Shown: positions 1-6,958, counted from the stretch's first letter. The stretch: DNA of 8,640 bases from Neisseriaceae bacterium (GCA_030151665.1 JASLDB010000146.1:1-8640), one strand, 5' to 3'. Notes: a model not told the origin generated them from the letters alone. Numbers and translations are program-made.

Positions 1-2253
1 ATTACCTATTATTTTGACCGCCCAGATGTGATGGCCAAATACACCACCACGATTATTGCAGATAAAAAAGATTATCCAGTGTTGCTGTCTAATGGCAATA
101 AAATTGATGCTGGCGACATTGATAAAAAGCGCCATTTTGTAAAATGGTTGGATCCATTTAAAAAGCCCAGCTATTTATTTGCTTTGGTGGCAGGTAAGTT
201 AGCCTTGACGGCGGACACCTACACAACATTGACTGGAAAAAAAATCGCCATCGAGTTTTATACTGATGAGGCGGATAAGAAAAAAGTGGCATATGCAGTC
301 GAGTCTTTAAAGAATGCCATGCGCTGGGATGAGGAGCGATTTGGTTTAGAGTACGACTTGGATATCTATATGGTGGTTGCAGTTGGTGACTTTAATATGG
401 GTGCCATGGAAAACAAAGGTTTGAATATCTTCAATACCAAGTATGTTTTGGCGGATGAAAAAACAGCGACTGATGCAGATTTTGCAGGTATTGAAAGTGT
501 GATTGGTCATGAATATTTTCACAATTACACTGGCAATCGAGTGACTTGCCGTGATTGGTTCCAATTGTCACTAAAAGAAGGTTTGACCGTTTTTCGAGAC
601 CAAGAGTTTTCTGCAGACATGACAAGTGCTGCGGTTCGTCGCATTGAAAACGTGGCATTATTGCGCACACATCAGTTTCCTGAAGATGCAGGTCCGATGG
701 CTCATCCTGTCCGGCCTCAGTCTTATGTTGAAATGAATAATTTTTACACCATGACGGTTTATGAAAAAGGCGCAGAAGTGGTGCGCATGTTACATACTTT
801 ATTGGGTGAAGCGGGTTTTTTACAAGGCATGCAATTGTATTTCAAACGCCATGATGGACAAGCTGTCACTTGTGACGATTTTCGCATGGCAATGGCCGAT
901 GCCAATCGAGTGGATTTGAGTCAATTTGCATTGTGGTATAGCCAAGCAGGGACGCCTAATGTGAAGGCCAGTGGTGTTTGGGATAGTGAAAAACAGACTT
1001 ACACACTGACTTTTGAGCAAACTATTCCTGATACACCAGACATGAAAAACAAGCAAGCCATGATGATTCCTATCGCCATTGGCTTATTGGATCAAAATGG
1101 TCAAGCATTGTCTTTTACATTGCCTCATGCTGATGAAGAAACCTTTGACGGGATGCTGGTATTAAAAGATAAAGTGCAGTCATTTACATTACAAGGTGTT
1201 GAACAGGAGCCGATTCCGTCGTTGCTACGAGGGTTCAGTGCACCTGTTAATTTGGTTTTTGATTACACAGATGAAGCATTATTCATTTTGCTTAATCATG
1301 ACAGTGATTTATTTAATCGCTTCGAAGCAGCACAGCAATTGTATAAAAAAGCCATTTTGGGCAATATTCGCTCTTTGGCCAATGGAGAAGAAACATCAGC
1401 ACCACAGGCATTGATTGATAGCTTGAATGCGATGATGGCACAAGATATTGATCCCGAATTTAAAGCGGTGTTGTGGCAAGTGCCTAGCGAAGCGGAGCTA
1501 TGGCAAACACAATCGGCTTGCATGGACCCCAATATTATTTGGCAGGCCAGAGAAATACTGCTGAATGATTTGGCCATGGGTTGCTTAAAGGTGTTGGATC
1601 AGGCGCATTTGGTCTTGCGTGATGAAGAGCATGATTTGCGTGTGGCTAAAGTTGATTTACCAAGGCAAGTTGGGTTGCGCCGTTTATTGAATGTGACCCG
1701 TGCTTTATTGTGTCGGGCTAACCCAAAAATGTCTGCTTATTTTTCTCAGCAGTATGACGCACTGGCGATTAACATGACCCATGAAATGGGTGTTTTACAA
1801 GCATTGAATAACTTGTCATTTGCAGAAAAAGATGCGGTATTGGGTAAGTTTGTGGGCAAATACCAAAGTGATGCTTTGGTGATGGATAAATATTTTACCT
1901 TGATTGGTTCAAGTCATGTGTCAGATACATTGGCAAGGGTTAAAATGGCGATGCAAGAAGCAACATTTAGTTTAGAGAACCCCAATAAGGTACGCTCACT
2001 ATTGGGCAGCTTCTGTCGCAATACCCCCCATTTTCATGCCAAAGATGGTAGTGGTTATGCATTTTTGACGGATCAGATTATCGCGTTGGATCGGTTTAAC
2101 CCACAAGTGGCAGCGCGTTTGGTGCAAGCATTTAATATTAAATCGCGCCTAGACAGTCATCGCCAAGCGTTGATGAATGAACAATTGCAACGAATTTTGC
2201 AAGCACAAGCATCAAAAGATACCCAAGAGATCGTTGAGAAAATTTTGGCATAA
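1..2253 (+). CDS. pepN: Aminopeptidase N (M1 zinc metallopeptidase), 5'-truncated by the window edge
   Basis: This is a cytoplasmic M1-family aminopeptidase, which removes N-terminal residues from peptides during protein turnover. The frame is open from base 1; the first in-frame GTG (28) and ATG (31) lie inside the conserved stretch YYFDRPDVMAK, so they are not starts. In the 750 visible residues I see the substrate-binding GAMEN motif (134-138), the zinc site HEYFH (170-174) with the third ligand E193 in LKEG, and the transition-state tyrosine Y254 in FYTMTVYEKG. These sit at a constant offset of 127 from the E. coli PepN residues E264, H297/H301/E320 and Y381. About 127 N-terminal residues are therefore missing, and the full protein would be about 877 residues, against 870 in E. 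coli. The long helical C-terminal half is intact and ends at TAA. No internal frameshift is seen. The next gene starts 23 bp downstream, which suggests co-transcription. Confidence 0.97.
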   Translation: MTYYFDRPDVMAKYTTTIIADKKDYPVLLSNGNKIDAGDIDKKRHFVKWLDPFKKPSYLFALVAGKLALTADTYTTLTGKKIAIEFYTDEADKKKVAYAVESLKNAMRWDEERFGLEYDLDIYMVVAVGDFNMGAMENKGLNIFNTKYVLADEKTATDADFAGIESVIGHEYFHNYTGNRVTCRDWFQLSLKEGLTVFRDQEFSADMTSAAVRRIENVALLRTHQFPEDAGPMAHPVRPQSYVEMNNFYTMTVYEKGAEVVRMLHTLLGEAGFLQGMQLYFKRHDGQAVTCDDFRMAMADANRVDLSQFALWYSQAGTPNVKASGVWDSEKQTYTLTFEQTIPDTPDMKNKQAMMIPIAIGLLDQNGQALSFTLPHADEETFDGMLVLKDKVQSFTLQGVEQEPIPSLLRGFSAPVNLVFDYTDEALFILLNHDSDLFNRFEAAQQLYKKAILGNIRSLANGEETSAPQALIDSLNAMMAQDIDPEFKAVLWQVPSEAELWQTQSACMDPNIIWQAREILLNDLAMGCLKVLDQAHLVLRDEEHDLRVAKVDLPRQVGLRRLLNVTRALLCRANPKMSAYFSQQYDALAINMTHEMGVLQALNNLSFAEKDAVLGKFVGKYQSDALVMDKYFTLIGSSHVSDTLARVKMAMQEATFSLENPNKVRSLLGSFCRNTPHFHAKDGSGYAFLTDQIIALDRFNPQVAARLVQAFNIKSRLDSHRQALMNEQLQRILQAQASKDTQEIVEKILA

Positions 2254-2276
2254 GGCTGATTAACACAAAAGGGCAC

Positions 2277-3149
2277 ATGAATACTACTGGAAGTGATTTT
2301 AAAGAACGACCCAAACGCACAATCACTCGGCGCAAACACATTTATTGGCAATCGCGTTTGCCATATTTGCATGAGGCCAATATTACCTATGCCAGTTTTC
2401 GAGGCTTGGGCTATATCATGGCTTTGTTGGCGGGTGCGATTAATGCTGGTGGTTTTTTTGCTTTTGCTCGATTTACTTCACATGTTTCAGGTGAGTTATC
2501 GACAGCAGCAGAGCGCTTGTATACCCAAGAGTGGGAAATTGCCCTGACATCTTTTTTATTGGTGGCATCGTTTATCGCTGGTGCCACCCACGCTGCTTGG
2601 ACAATTATTTGGGCTAAGCGGCAGCGCTTTCGCAGTAGTTACGGTATTTCCATGTGGTTAGAAGCCATTTACCTATTGTTTTTTGGTTTGATGGGTTCTG
2701 CCTTGTTGGCATGGCAGTGGGGAAAATTAACCCCCATTTCCATGATGTTGTTGTGCTTTATTATGGGTATGCACAATACAGTATTAACAGTTTTGTCTGC
2801 GGGCAGCATTCGCACCACTCACATGACTGGCTTTGCCACTGATATTGGCATTGAAATGGCCAAAGTCATGCACACACGCAAAAAAATGCGTGACCCTGCT
2901 AATGTGACCATTAATATTCCCAAAATGAAGCTTTATGCAGGCACCATTGCTTCATTTGTGGTGGGTGGTGTTGTTGGGGCTTGGGGGTTTCGTCACATGG
3001 GGTATCAATTCACTTTGCCAGTGGCGGGTGTTTTGTTTTTATTGGGCTTGGGTTCTATTGGTTACGATGTTCGGGTTCGAACACGCGTGTATTTGCGTTA
3101 TCGGCGTTTGCAAAAGCGAATCCAAAAAAAAGAAACACCAAATAATTGA
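2277..3149 (+). CDS. DUF1275 / YoaK-family inner membrane protein
   Basis: A 290-residue predicted inner-membrane protein of the DUF1275 (YoaK) family, whose function is not established. About six hydrophobic segments are visible (roughly residues 44-65, 86-112, 122-146, 151-175, 221-238 and 246-264). Two family-like signatures stand out: AGAINAGGFFAF followed by FTSHVSGELS (52-75), and IRTTHMTGFATDIG (178-191). It has a strongly basic N-terminal extension of about 40 residues (RPKRTITRRKH) and a basic C-terminal tail (RVYLRYRRLQKRIQKK), both probably cytoplasmic. Many family members are nearer 220-240 residues, so the tails are a feature of this version. The ATG at 2277 is the only methionine before the first membrane segment; the upstream AAAAGGG lies close to it (about 3-4 nt). 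The 23-bp gap after pepN argues for an operon, but no functional link is known. Family assignment is firm; substrate is unknown. Confidence 0.88.
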   Translation: MNTTGSDFKERPKRTITRRKHIYWQSRLPYLHEANITYASFRGLGYIMALLAGAINAGGFFAFARFTSHVSGELSTAAERLYTQEWEIALTSFLLVASFIAGATHAAWTIIWAKRQRFRSSYGISMWLEAIYLLFFGLMGSALLAWQWGKLTPISMMLLCFIMGMHNTVLTVLSAGSIRTTHMTGFATDIGIEMAKVMHTRKKMRDPANVTINIPKMKLYAGTIASFVVGGVVGAWGFRHMGYQFTLPVAGVLFLLGLGSIGYDVRVRTRVYLRYRRLQKRIQKKETPNN

Positions 3150-3154
3150 TATTT

Positions 3155-3175
3155 CGCCAAGAAAAATGCTTGGCG
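3155..3175 (+). other. Perfect 7-bp hairpin after the DUF1275 gene
   Basis: CGCCAAG (3155-3161) pairs with CTTGGCG (3169-3175) around a 7-nt loop, five bases after the stop codon. No T run follows (the next bases are GCGTTGATG), so it is not a standard intrinsic terminator. It may protect the 3' end of the pepN-DUF1275 message or act as a weak pause site. The hairpin is seen; the role is inferred. Confidence 0.45.
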
Positions 3176-3196
3176 GCGTTGATGTAAAAAATTCAT

Positions 3197-3225
3197 TAGC
3201 CAATTTGCAATAGTTGGTTTATAAA
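3197..3225 (+). promoter_or_regulatory. Likely sigma-70 promoter of the peroxiredoxin gene
   Basis: TAGCCA (3197-3202, four of six matches to TTGACA) and TATAAA (3220-3225, five of six matches to TATAAT) are separated by 17 bp. The start codon is about 40 bp downstream, leaving a short leader. I could not recognise an OxyR-type ATAG-N7-CTAT array nearby. Assignment is by eye only. Confidence 0.5.
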
Positions 3226-3266
3226 GAGAGCTTCGGCTTGGTACTTTTATTTAAAAGGAGTTTTAC

Positions 3267-3884
3267 ATGGCAGTTCTAGTTGCTAAACATGCACCATTTT
3301 TCCACGATACTGACAAAAAATTCAGCGCTGTTTTAGGCGATGGCTCTATCGTTGGTGATTTCAACTTCAAAGAAGCCACTGCTGGTAAATACGCCGTTGT
3401 GTTCTTCTATCCTTTGGATTTCACTTTTGTTTGCCCATCTGAAATCATTGCTTTTAACAACCGTTTGGAAGAATTCAAAGCACGCAATGTGGAATTGATT
3501 GCTGTGTCTATCGACAGCCAATTCACCCACAACGCATGGCGCAATACAGCCATCAATGATGGCGGCATTGGTCAAGTGGGTTTCACCATGGTTTCTGACT
3601 TAAAACGCGAAATCATCCAAGCATTTGACGTTGAAAGTGCTGGCGGTGTGGCATTCCGTGGTTCATTCTTGATTGACAAAGACGGTGTGGTACAACACCA
3701 AGTGGTTAATAACTTGCCATTGGGCCGCAATGTTGATGAAATGATTCGCATGGTTGATGCTTTGCAATTTACCGAAGAACACGGCGAAGTTTGCCCAGCT
3801 GGTTGGAATAAAGGCCAAGACGGCATGAAAGCCAGTGCTGATGGTGTTGCTTCTTACCTAGCAGGTCATGCCGAAACTTTGTAA
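3267..3884 (+). CDS. ahpC: Typical 2-Cys peroxiredoxin (AhpC/Prx1 type)
   Basis: A 205-residue cytoplasmic thiol peroxidase that reduces H2O2, organic hydroperoxides and possibly peroxynitrite. The active-site pattern PxxxTxxC is present as P49-L-D-F-T53-F-V-C56 (peroxidatic Cys56), with the supporting arginine R131 in FRGSF and the resolving C176 in EVCPAGW. It therefore works as a dimer with an intersubunit disulfide. It resembles the longer Prx1/TSA branch more than the 187-residue E. coli AhpC. The GGIG loop (99-102) corresponds to the GGLG motif of overoxidation-sensitive enzymes, while the C-terminal YF motif is YL (197-198). AAGGAG (3255-3260) lies six bases before the ATG, a strong site. 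The gene uses more C-ending Phe, Ile and Asn codons than its neighbours, consistent with high expression. It stands alone between its own promoter and terminator. No ahpF or dedicated reductase is adjacent, so the electron donor (AhpF or thioredoxin) cannot be read from context. Confidence 0.95.
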   Translation: MAVLVAKHAPFFHDTDKKFSAVLGDGSIVGDFNFKEATAGKYAVVFFYPLDFTFVCPSEIIAFNNRLEEFKARNVELIAVSIDSQFTHNAWRNTAINDGGIGQVGFTMVSDLKREIIQAFDVESAGGVAFRGSFLIDKDGVVQHQVVNNLPLGRNVDEMIRMVDALQFTEEHGEVCPAGWNKGQDGMKASADGVASYLAGHAETL

Positions 3885-3899
3885 TTGGCAGCCTATCAG

Positions 3900-3923
3900 A
3901 AACCACCTTCGGGTGGTTTTTTT
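3900..3923 (+). terminator. Intrinsic terminator of the peroxiredoxin gene
   Basis: AAACCACC (3900-3907) pairs with GGTGGTTT (3912-3919) around the very stable C(UUCG)G tetraloop. An uninterrupted T run extends to 3923. It begins 15 bases after the stop codon. This is a textbook Rho-independent terminator. Confidence 0.95.
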
Positions 3924-3965
3924 ATATTTGGAATTGTAAATATTAAGCATTTAGATATTTAAATT

Positions 3966-3994
3966 TTGTTAAAGATTTAGACAAAGAAAATATT
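3966..3994 (+). promoter_or_regulatory. Possible promoter of the OmpA-family lipoprotein gene
   Basis: TTGTTA (3966-3971) and AATATT (3989-3994) are 17 bp apart, each matching four of six consensus positions, in a very AT-rich stretch after the previous terminator. A new promoter is needed here, but in such AT-rich sequence other choices are possible. Confidence 0.3.
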
Positions 3995-4059
3995 TGCTTG
4001 TAAAGTTGAAAAAGAAAGTATTGTTGTCATTTATTGGCACTCAAAAAGAGGGAATTTAT

Positions 4060-4716
4060 ATGCGTATCGTCAAACAATTATCTGTTTTGTCATTGGCTGC
4101 GGTTATTGGTTTAACAGGCTGTGTAACCGACCCACAAACAGGACAGCAAAAATTAAATAAAACAGCCATGTATGGTTTAGGTGGTGCAGCCACTTGCGGC
4201 ATTATTGGTGCGTTAACGCATGGCAGTAAAGGTGCTCGTAACTCAGCTGCAGCTTGTGGCGCCATTGGTGCTGGTGTGGGTGCATACATGGATCATCAAG
4301 AGAAAGTCTTGCGTGAAAGCTTGAATAACAGTGGTGTTGAAGTTGAGCGTGTGGGTGACCAAATTAAATTGGTGATGCCAGAAAACATCACCTTTGCCAC
4401 GGGCAGTGCAGTATTGGACAGCAAATCAACCGATACATTGGGTAAAGTAGCCAATGTTTTGTCGACTTATACTGATACCACCATCACTGTTGCTGGCCAC
4501 ACAGATAGCACAGGCAGCGATTCTTTGAACCAAAGATTGTCTGAAAACCGTGCTTCAGCGGTGTCTAACTTCTTAAGTTCTCACAATGTTGCTGCCAATC
4601 GCATTGCGGTAGTGGGTTATGGTTCTCGTCAACCGATTGCTGACAATGGTACCGTTGAAGGCCGTGCAAAAAATCGCCGTGTAGAAGTGACATTGAATCC
4701 CAAAGTTCAAGCCTAA
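4060..4716 (+). CDS. YiaD-like OmpA-family outer-membrane lipoprotein
   Basis: A 218-residue predicted lipoprotein anchored in the outer membrane and bound to peptidoglycan. The frame is open further upstream (from 3994), but GAGGG (4048-4052) seven bases before the ATG at 4060 and the signal peptide starting MRIVKQ fix this start. The signal ends in the lipobox LTGC, giving lipidated C21; residue +2 is valine, which does not signal inner-membrane retention. A glycine/alanine-rich segment follows (39-76, GLGGAATCGIIGAL and CGAIGAGVGAYMD), resembling the glycine-zipper region of E. coli YiaD. The OmpA C-terminal domain (about 105-213) shows ITFATGSAVL, GHTDSTGS (D149), NQRLSENRAS (R164) and NRRVEV; D149 and R164 correspond to the residues that hold diaminopimelate of the cell wall. 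Two extra cysteines (C46, C66) lie in the glycine-rich part. The gene is monocistronic, with a terminator 70 bp after the stop. A structural cell-envelope role is inferred. Confidence 0.92.
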   Translation: MRIVKQLSVLSLAAVIGLTGCVTDPQTGQQKLNKTAMYGLGGAATCGIIGALTHGSKGARNSAAACGAIGAGVGAYMDHQEKVLRESLNNSGVEVERVGDQIKLVMPENITFATGSAVLDSKSTDTLGKVANVLSTYTDTTITVAGHTDSTGSDSLNQRLSENRASAVSNFLSSHNVAANRIAVVGYGSRQPIADNGTVEGRAKNRRVEVTLNPKVQA

Positions 4717-4786
4717 AATGGATGGCTTATCCAATCATTAGGTGCATCCGATTGGGCGAGCAAGTGATTCATCACATGATAATGTC

Positions 4787-4822
4787 AAACCCCTGACAAT
4801 ATGATTATTGTTGGGGTTTTTT
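4787..4822 (+). terminator. Intrinsic terminator after the OmpA-family lipoprotein gene
   Basis: AAACCCC (4787-4793) pairs with GGGGTTT (4813-4819), followed by T to 4822. The interior forms a second stem, ACAAT (4796-4800) with ATTGT (4807-4811), making a long two-part hairpin. It lies 70 bp after the stop codon. Confidence 0.88.
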
Positions 4823-4909
4823 ATGTGCTGAGGGTGATTGTTTTGTGATGCTTTATTGATTAGGATGATGGAATAAATAAATGTTGCCATAGACTTGGGG
4901 AAAATGGCC

Positions 4910-5626
4910 ATGCAAAAAATTCGTTCTTGTTTATGGGCCATCGGCTGGTCGATATTGCTTTTGGCTTGTCATAATCCAGATGAATACGCTTACGTAGTTT
5001 ATACAGTGCAGCCTAGTCATGACAGCATAACCATGCATTGGCAAAATTCGGCAGGTAACAATATTCGGGATTTGGCTACGCTCAATAAAACATTACTTGC
5101 ATCAGGTCGCCAGGTGCAGTTCTTGATGAATGGGGGAATGTTTACCAAAGAAGAAACGCCTCTTGGTTTATACATTGAAAATGGAAAAATAAGACAGCCC
5201 TTGGATTTAAAAACGGGTGTTGGTAATTTTTACATGCAACCGAATGGTGTTTTTTATTTGGATCAACAGCAGCAAGGAAAAATCGTCGAGAGCCATGCTT
5301 TTGTGATGGGGCCTAAGATTGTGTATGCAACACAATCGGGGCCAATGTTATTGCAAAACGGTGAAATTAACCACGTTTTTAACCCCAACTCTCAGCATTT
5401 ACAGATTCGCAATGGGGTAGGGGTTAAAAGCAATGGCGAAGTGGTTCTGGCGATGTCAAAAGCGCCTGTGAGTTTTTACCAATTTGCTCAGTTTTTTCAA
5501 AAGTTAGGTTATCAGCAAGCTTTGTATTTGGATGGTTTTGTATCAAGAGCTTATGCCCCTGAGCAAAATTGGCAACAAACAGATGGGAACTTTGCGGTGA
5601 TGATTGCAGTGAGTCGGCCAAAGTAG
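4910..5626 (+). CDS. Predicted lipoprotein of the NAGPA/DUF2233 phosphodiester glycosidase family
   Basis: A 238-residue exported protein with a NAGPA-type (DUF2233) domain. The named mammalian member removes N-acetylglucosamine from mannose-6-phosphate tags; bacterial members are thought to act on sugar phosphodiesters of envelope or exopolysaccharide, but this substrate is unknown. Family-like motifs are FLMNGGMF (71-78), QSGPMLLQNG (142-151), IRNGVGV (166-172) and LYLDGFVSRAY (205-215), with likely catalytic or metal-binding D208 and N74. Candidate starts are TTG 4895, ATG 4904 and ATG 4910. I chose 4910 because GGGG (4897-4900) lies nine bases before it but only three before 4904. The N-terminus is then a short signal peptide ending LLAC, so C20 would be lipidated and the protein periplasm-facing. 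The upstream terminator implies its own promoter, which I could not pick out. It converges on the small gene at 5711. Confidence 0.85.
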   Translation: MQKIRSCLWAIGWSILLLACHNPDEYAYVVYTVQPSHDSITMHWQNSAGNNIRDLATLNKTLLASGRQVQFLMNGGMFTKEETPLGLYIENGKIRQPLDLKTGVGNFYMQPNGVFYLDQQQQGKIVESHAFVMGPKIVYATQSGPMLLQNGEINHVFNPNSQHLQIRNGVGVKSNGEVVLAMSKAPVSFYQFAQFFQKLGYQQALYLDGFVSRAYAPEQNWQQTDGNFAVMIAVSRPK

Positions 5627-5680
5627 CGGGCTGTGGTCATTGTGTTTGTTGAGTATTGAGACGAAGCCATTTTGTGGGTC

Positions 5681-5705
5681 AAAAAAGCCCTGAACTAATC
5701 AGGGC
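5681..5705 (-). terminator. Intrinsic terminator of the 64-residue gene (minus strand)
   Basis: On the minus strand GCCCTGA (5705-5699) pairs with TCAGGGC (5693-5687) around a 5-nt loop, followed by six Ts (plus-strand A run 5681-5686). It starts five bases after the stop of the small gene. The same hairpin lies 60 bp after the converging DUF2233 gene but has no T run on that side, so it is at best a weak stop for the plus strand. Confidence 0.9.
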
Positions 5706-5710
5706 GGCGT

Positions 5711-5905
5711 TTATGCTTCTTTGGCATCTTCTGTTAAAGCTTGTTGGTAAGCAATTTTAAACAAAGTGGCATTGGGGATTTCGCCACTCATGAATTGATT
5801 GATGACGTTCAAAGCATTGCGTCCTTGCTTGCCATGGCTATTGACACTGGCTAGTGCTTGTCTAAATGCTTCACTGCGACATGAATAAGAATTTAAATTC
5901 AACAT
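5711..5905 (-). CDS. Hypothetical 64-residue small protein with its own expression signals
   Basis: I do not recognise this protein. It is 64 residues, soluble-looking and mostly helix-compatible, with no membrane segment or signal peptide. It has one cysteine (C9 in SYSCRSEAF), a central QGRNALNVINQFMSG stretch and an acidic C-terminal tail (TEDAKEA). Two adjacent ATGs occur, at 5908 and 5905. AAGGAG (5917-5912) is only three bases before the first but six before the second, so I chose 5905. It has a promoter about 90 bp upstream with a perfect TTGACA, and an intrinsic terminator that starts five bases after TAA. That complete set of signals makes a real monocistronic gene much more likely than chance. 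Neighbours give no functional hint: a convergent DUF2233 lipoprotein on one side and a 417-bp spacer on the other. It could be a lineage-restricted small regulator or stress protein; that is a guess. Confidence 0.72.
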   Translation of the reverse strand: MLNLNSYSCRSEAFRQALASVNSHGKQGRNALNVINQFMSGEIPNATLFKIAYQQALTEDAKEA

Positions 5906-5994
5906 CATTTTCTCCTTGGTGATTCATTATTGATATTGCATCATTACTTTGGCATGGATAATTTGCCTACATGCTTATTTTTGTTGGATTAATA

Positions 5995-6023
5995 GATATA
6001 CCTAATTTTGAAAAAGCTGTCAA
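5995..6023 (-). promoter_or_regulatory. Likely promoter of the 64-residue gene
   Basis: Reading the minus strand, a perfect TTGACA (6023-6018) is followed after 17 bp by TATATC (6000-5995), which matches four of six -10 positions. The leader to the start at 5905 would be about 80 nt. The -10 box lies inside an 11-bp word repeated at 6254-6264. Confidence 0.55.
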
Positions 6024-6242
6024 GTGTGTTATTGCTTTTATTATTTGAGAAAGCCAAGGCCGTTAGCGAAATGGTTTAATATGGGCAAAACAAATCATCG
6101 GTACAATAAGCGCAAAATGTGGCGATTGAGGGTGATTTTTTCGGTGAAATGAAGGTGAAATTCAATCTTATAAAGGGTTTGCTGTGATGGTTATTCGATG
6201 ATTAGGGTAAGAATCTTGATGATTGATGGTGACAATTTAGCC

Positions 6243-6262
6243 AGGTATAAATGGATATACCT
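6243..6262. repeat. Inverted repeat AGGTATA-N6-TATACCT
   Basis: Two perfect 7-bp arms (6243-6249 and 6256-6262) are separated by 6 bp, a 20-bp site of the size bound by dimeric regulators such as TetR proteins. It lies 63 bp downstream of the TetR stop on that gene's strand. It could instead be a small RNA hairpin. Function unknown. Confidence 0.45.
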
Positions 6263-6325
6263 AAGCTAGATTGAGTAAAAACGGTTTATTTGGATGAATC
6301 AATAACGAAACGGTTAATAACCTAT

Positions 6326-6931
6326 TTAACTGCTTACTTGAGCCAATGTTTGCTGCAAGAGCCACCACAAGGCATCACGCCGTTGGTGAAATGATTCACC
6401 CATATCACTTAATTCATTGGTGTAAACCAATTCAACATACAAACTGTCAATAATGCCAAGATAAGCCTGAGACAGTTTTTCTATGTGCAGTTCATCAAGT
6501 TCAGAATAGGCTTTTTGTTGTCTTAACTGTTGGGAAAATAAGGATTGTAATTGTGTTAAATAATTCCGATAACCTAAATCAATATGGTGACGCAAATGTT
6601 TTGGGGGCAAATAAGCGGTTTGCAACAACAAATGCAGGCTGATGGCATCTTGATAGCGCTCTTCCATTTGCCAGCAATACCGATAACCTGCTTGCTCTTC
6701 AATGGGGCTACTTAAGAAGCAGTTGGCGACAAAATCTTTTTCTGCCAAAAGAGCATCTGCAAAGACCATCATGAATAGCTCATCTTTGCTTTTAAAATGG
6801 GCATAGAGCGATGCTTTGCGAATACCCACTTTGGCTGCAATTTCATTCAATGAGGCACCGTGATAACCATTCTTTGCAAAATGGTGGCTTGCTGCTTGGC
6901 AAATGCGTAACATGGTGGGTGAGCGTTGCAT
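6326..6931 (-). CDS. TetR-family transcriptional regulator
   Basis: A 201-residue DNA-binding regulator. The N-terminal TetR helix-turn-helix domain is clear: RICQAASHHFAKNGYHGASL (9-28), then the helix-turn-helix NEIAAKVGIRKASLYAHF (29-46) and KSKDELF (47-53). The C-terminal region (about 60-200) is the variable ligand-binding and dimerisation part, so the inducer cannot be read. A GTG at 6940 is an alternative start, but GGAG (6943-6940) sits eight bases before the ATG at 6931, so I chose the ATG; TAAGG (6954-6950) nine bases before the GTG keeps the longer 204-residue form possible. It follows the MFS gene by 27 bp on the same strand and is probably co-transcribed. The likely operator is the palindrome in the MFS promoter, which would repress both genes. 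No clear terminator follows the stop. Confidence 0.93.
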   Translation of the reverse strand: MQRSPTMLRICQAASHHFAKNGYHGASLNEIAAKVGIRKASLYAHFKSKDELFMMVFADALLAEKDFVANCFLSSPIEEQAGYRYCWQMEERYQDAISLHLLLQTAYLPPKHLRHHIDLGYRNYLTQLQSLFSQQLRQQKAYSELDELHIEKLSQAYLGIIDSLYVELVYTNELSDMGESFHQRRDALWWLLQQTLAQVSS

Positions 6932-6958
6932 GGTTATCACTCCAATGTGCCTTATCGC

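Larger units (their letters stand above)
5995..6264. repeat. Pair of identical 11-bp words (GATATACCTAA)
   Basis: GATATACCTAA occurs at 5995-6005 and at 6254-6264 in the same orientation, 259 bp apart in one spacer. The left copy covers the putative -10 box of the small gene. The right copy forms one arm of an inverted repeat. Chance recurrence in AT-rich DNA is possible. Confidence 0.5.
5909..6325. other. 417-bp intergenic spacer
   Basis: This spacer lies between the small gene and the end of the TetR gene. I see no open frame with a ribosome site on either strand. It holds the small gene's ribosome site and promoter (left), two copies of GATATACCTAA (5995-6005 and 6254-6264), an inverted repeat at 6243-6262, direct copies of AAACGGTT (6279-6286 and 6308-6315), and the short palindrome GGTTAATAACC (6312-6322) just after the TetR stop. 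No T-tailed hairpin was found for the end of the efflux/TetR transcript. An unannotated small RNA is possible but nothing supports it directly. Confidence 0.6.

Noticed and set aside
431..670. Open frames antisense to pepN (also at 820-1056 and 1296-1577)
   Set aside because: They lie opposite a full-length conserved enzyme, show no ribosome sites or recognisable domains, and are shadows of its codon pattern.
3150..3266. OxyR binding site before the peroxiredoxin gene
   Set aside because: No ATAG-N7-CTAT half-site array could be recognised by eye; a weight-matrix scan would be needed.
3994..4059. Upstream extension of the OmpA-family lipoprotein frame
   Set aside because: It has no ribosome site and would bury the signal peptide 22 residues in; the ATG at 4060 has GAGGG at seven bases.
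6279..6322. Terminator for the efflux/TetR operon (AAACGGTT copies and GGTTAATAACC)
   Set aside because: The AAACGGTT copies are direct, not inverted, and the 5-bp palindrome has no following T run on the minus strand.
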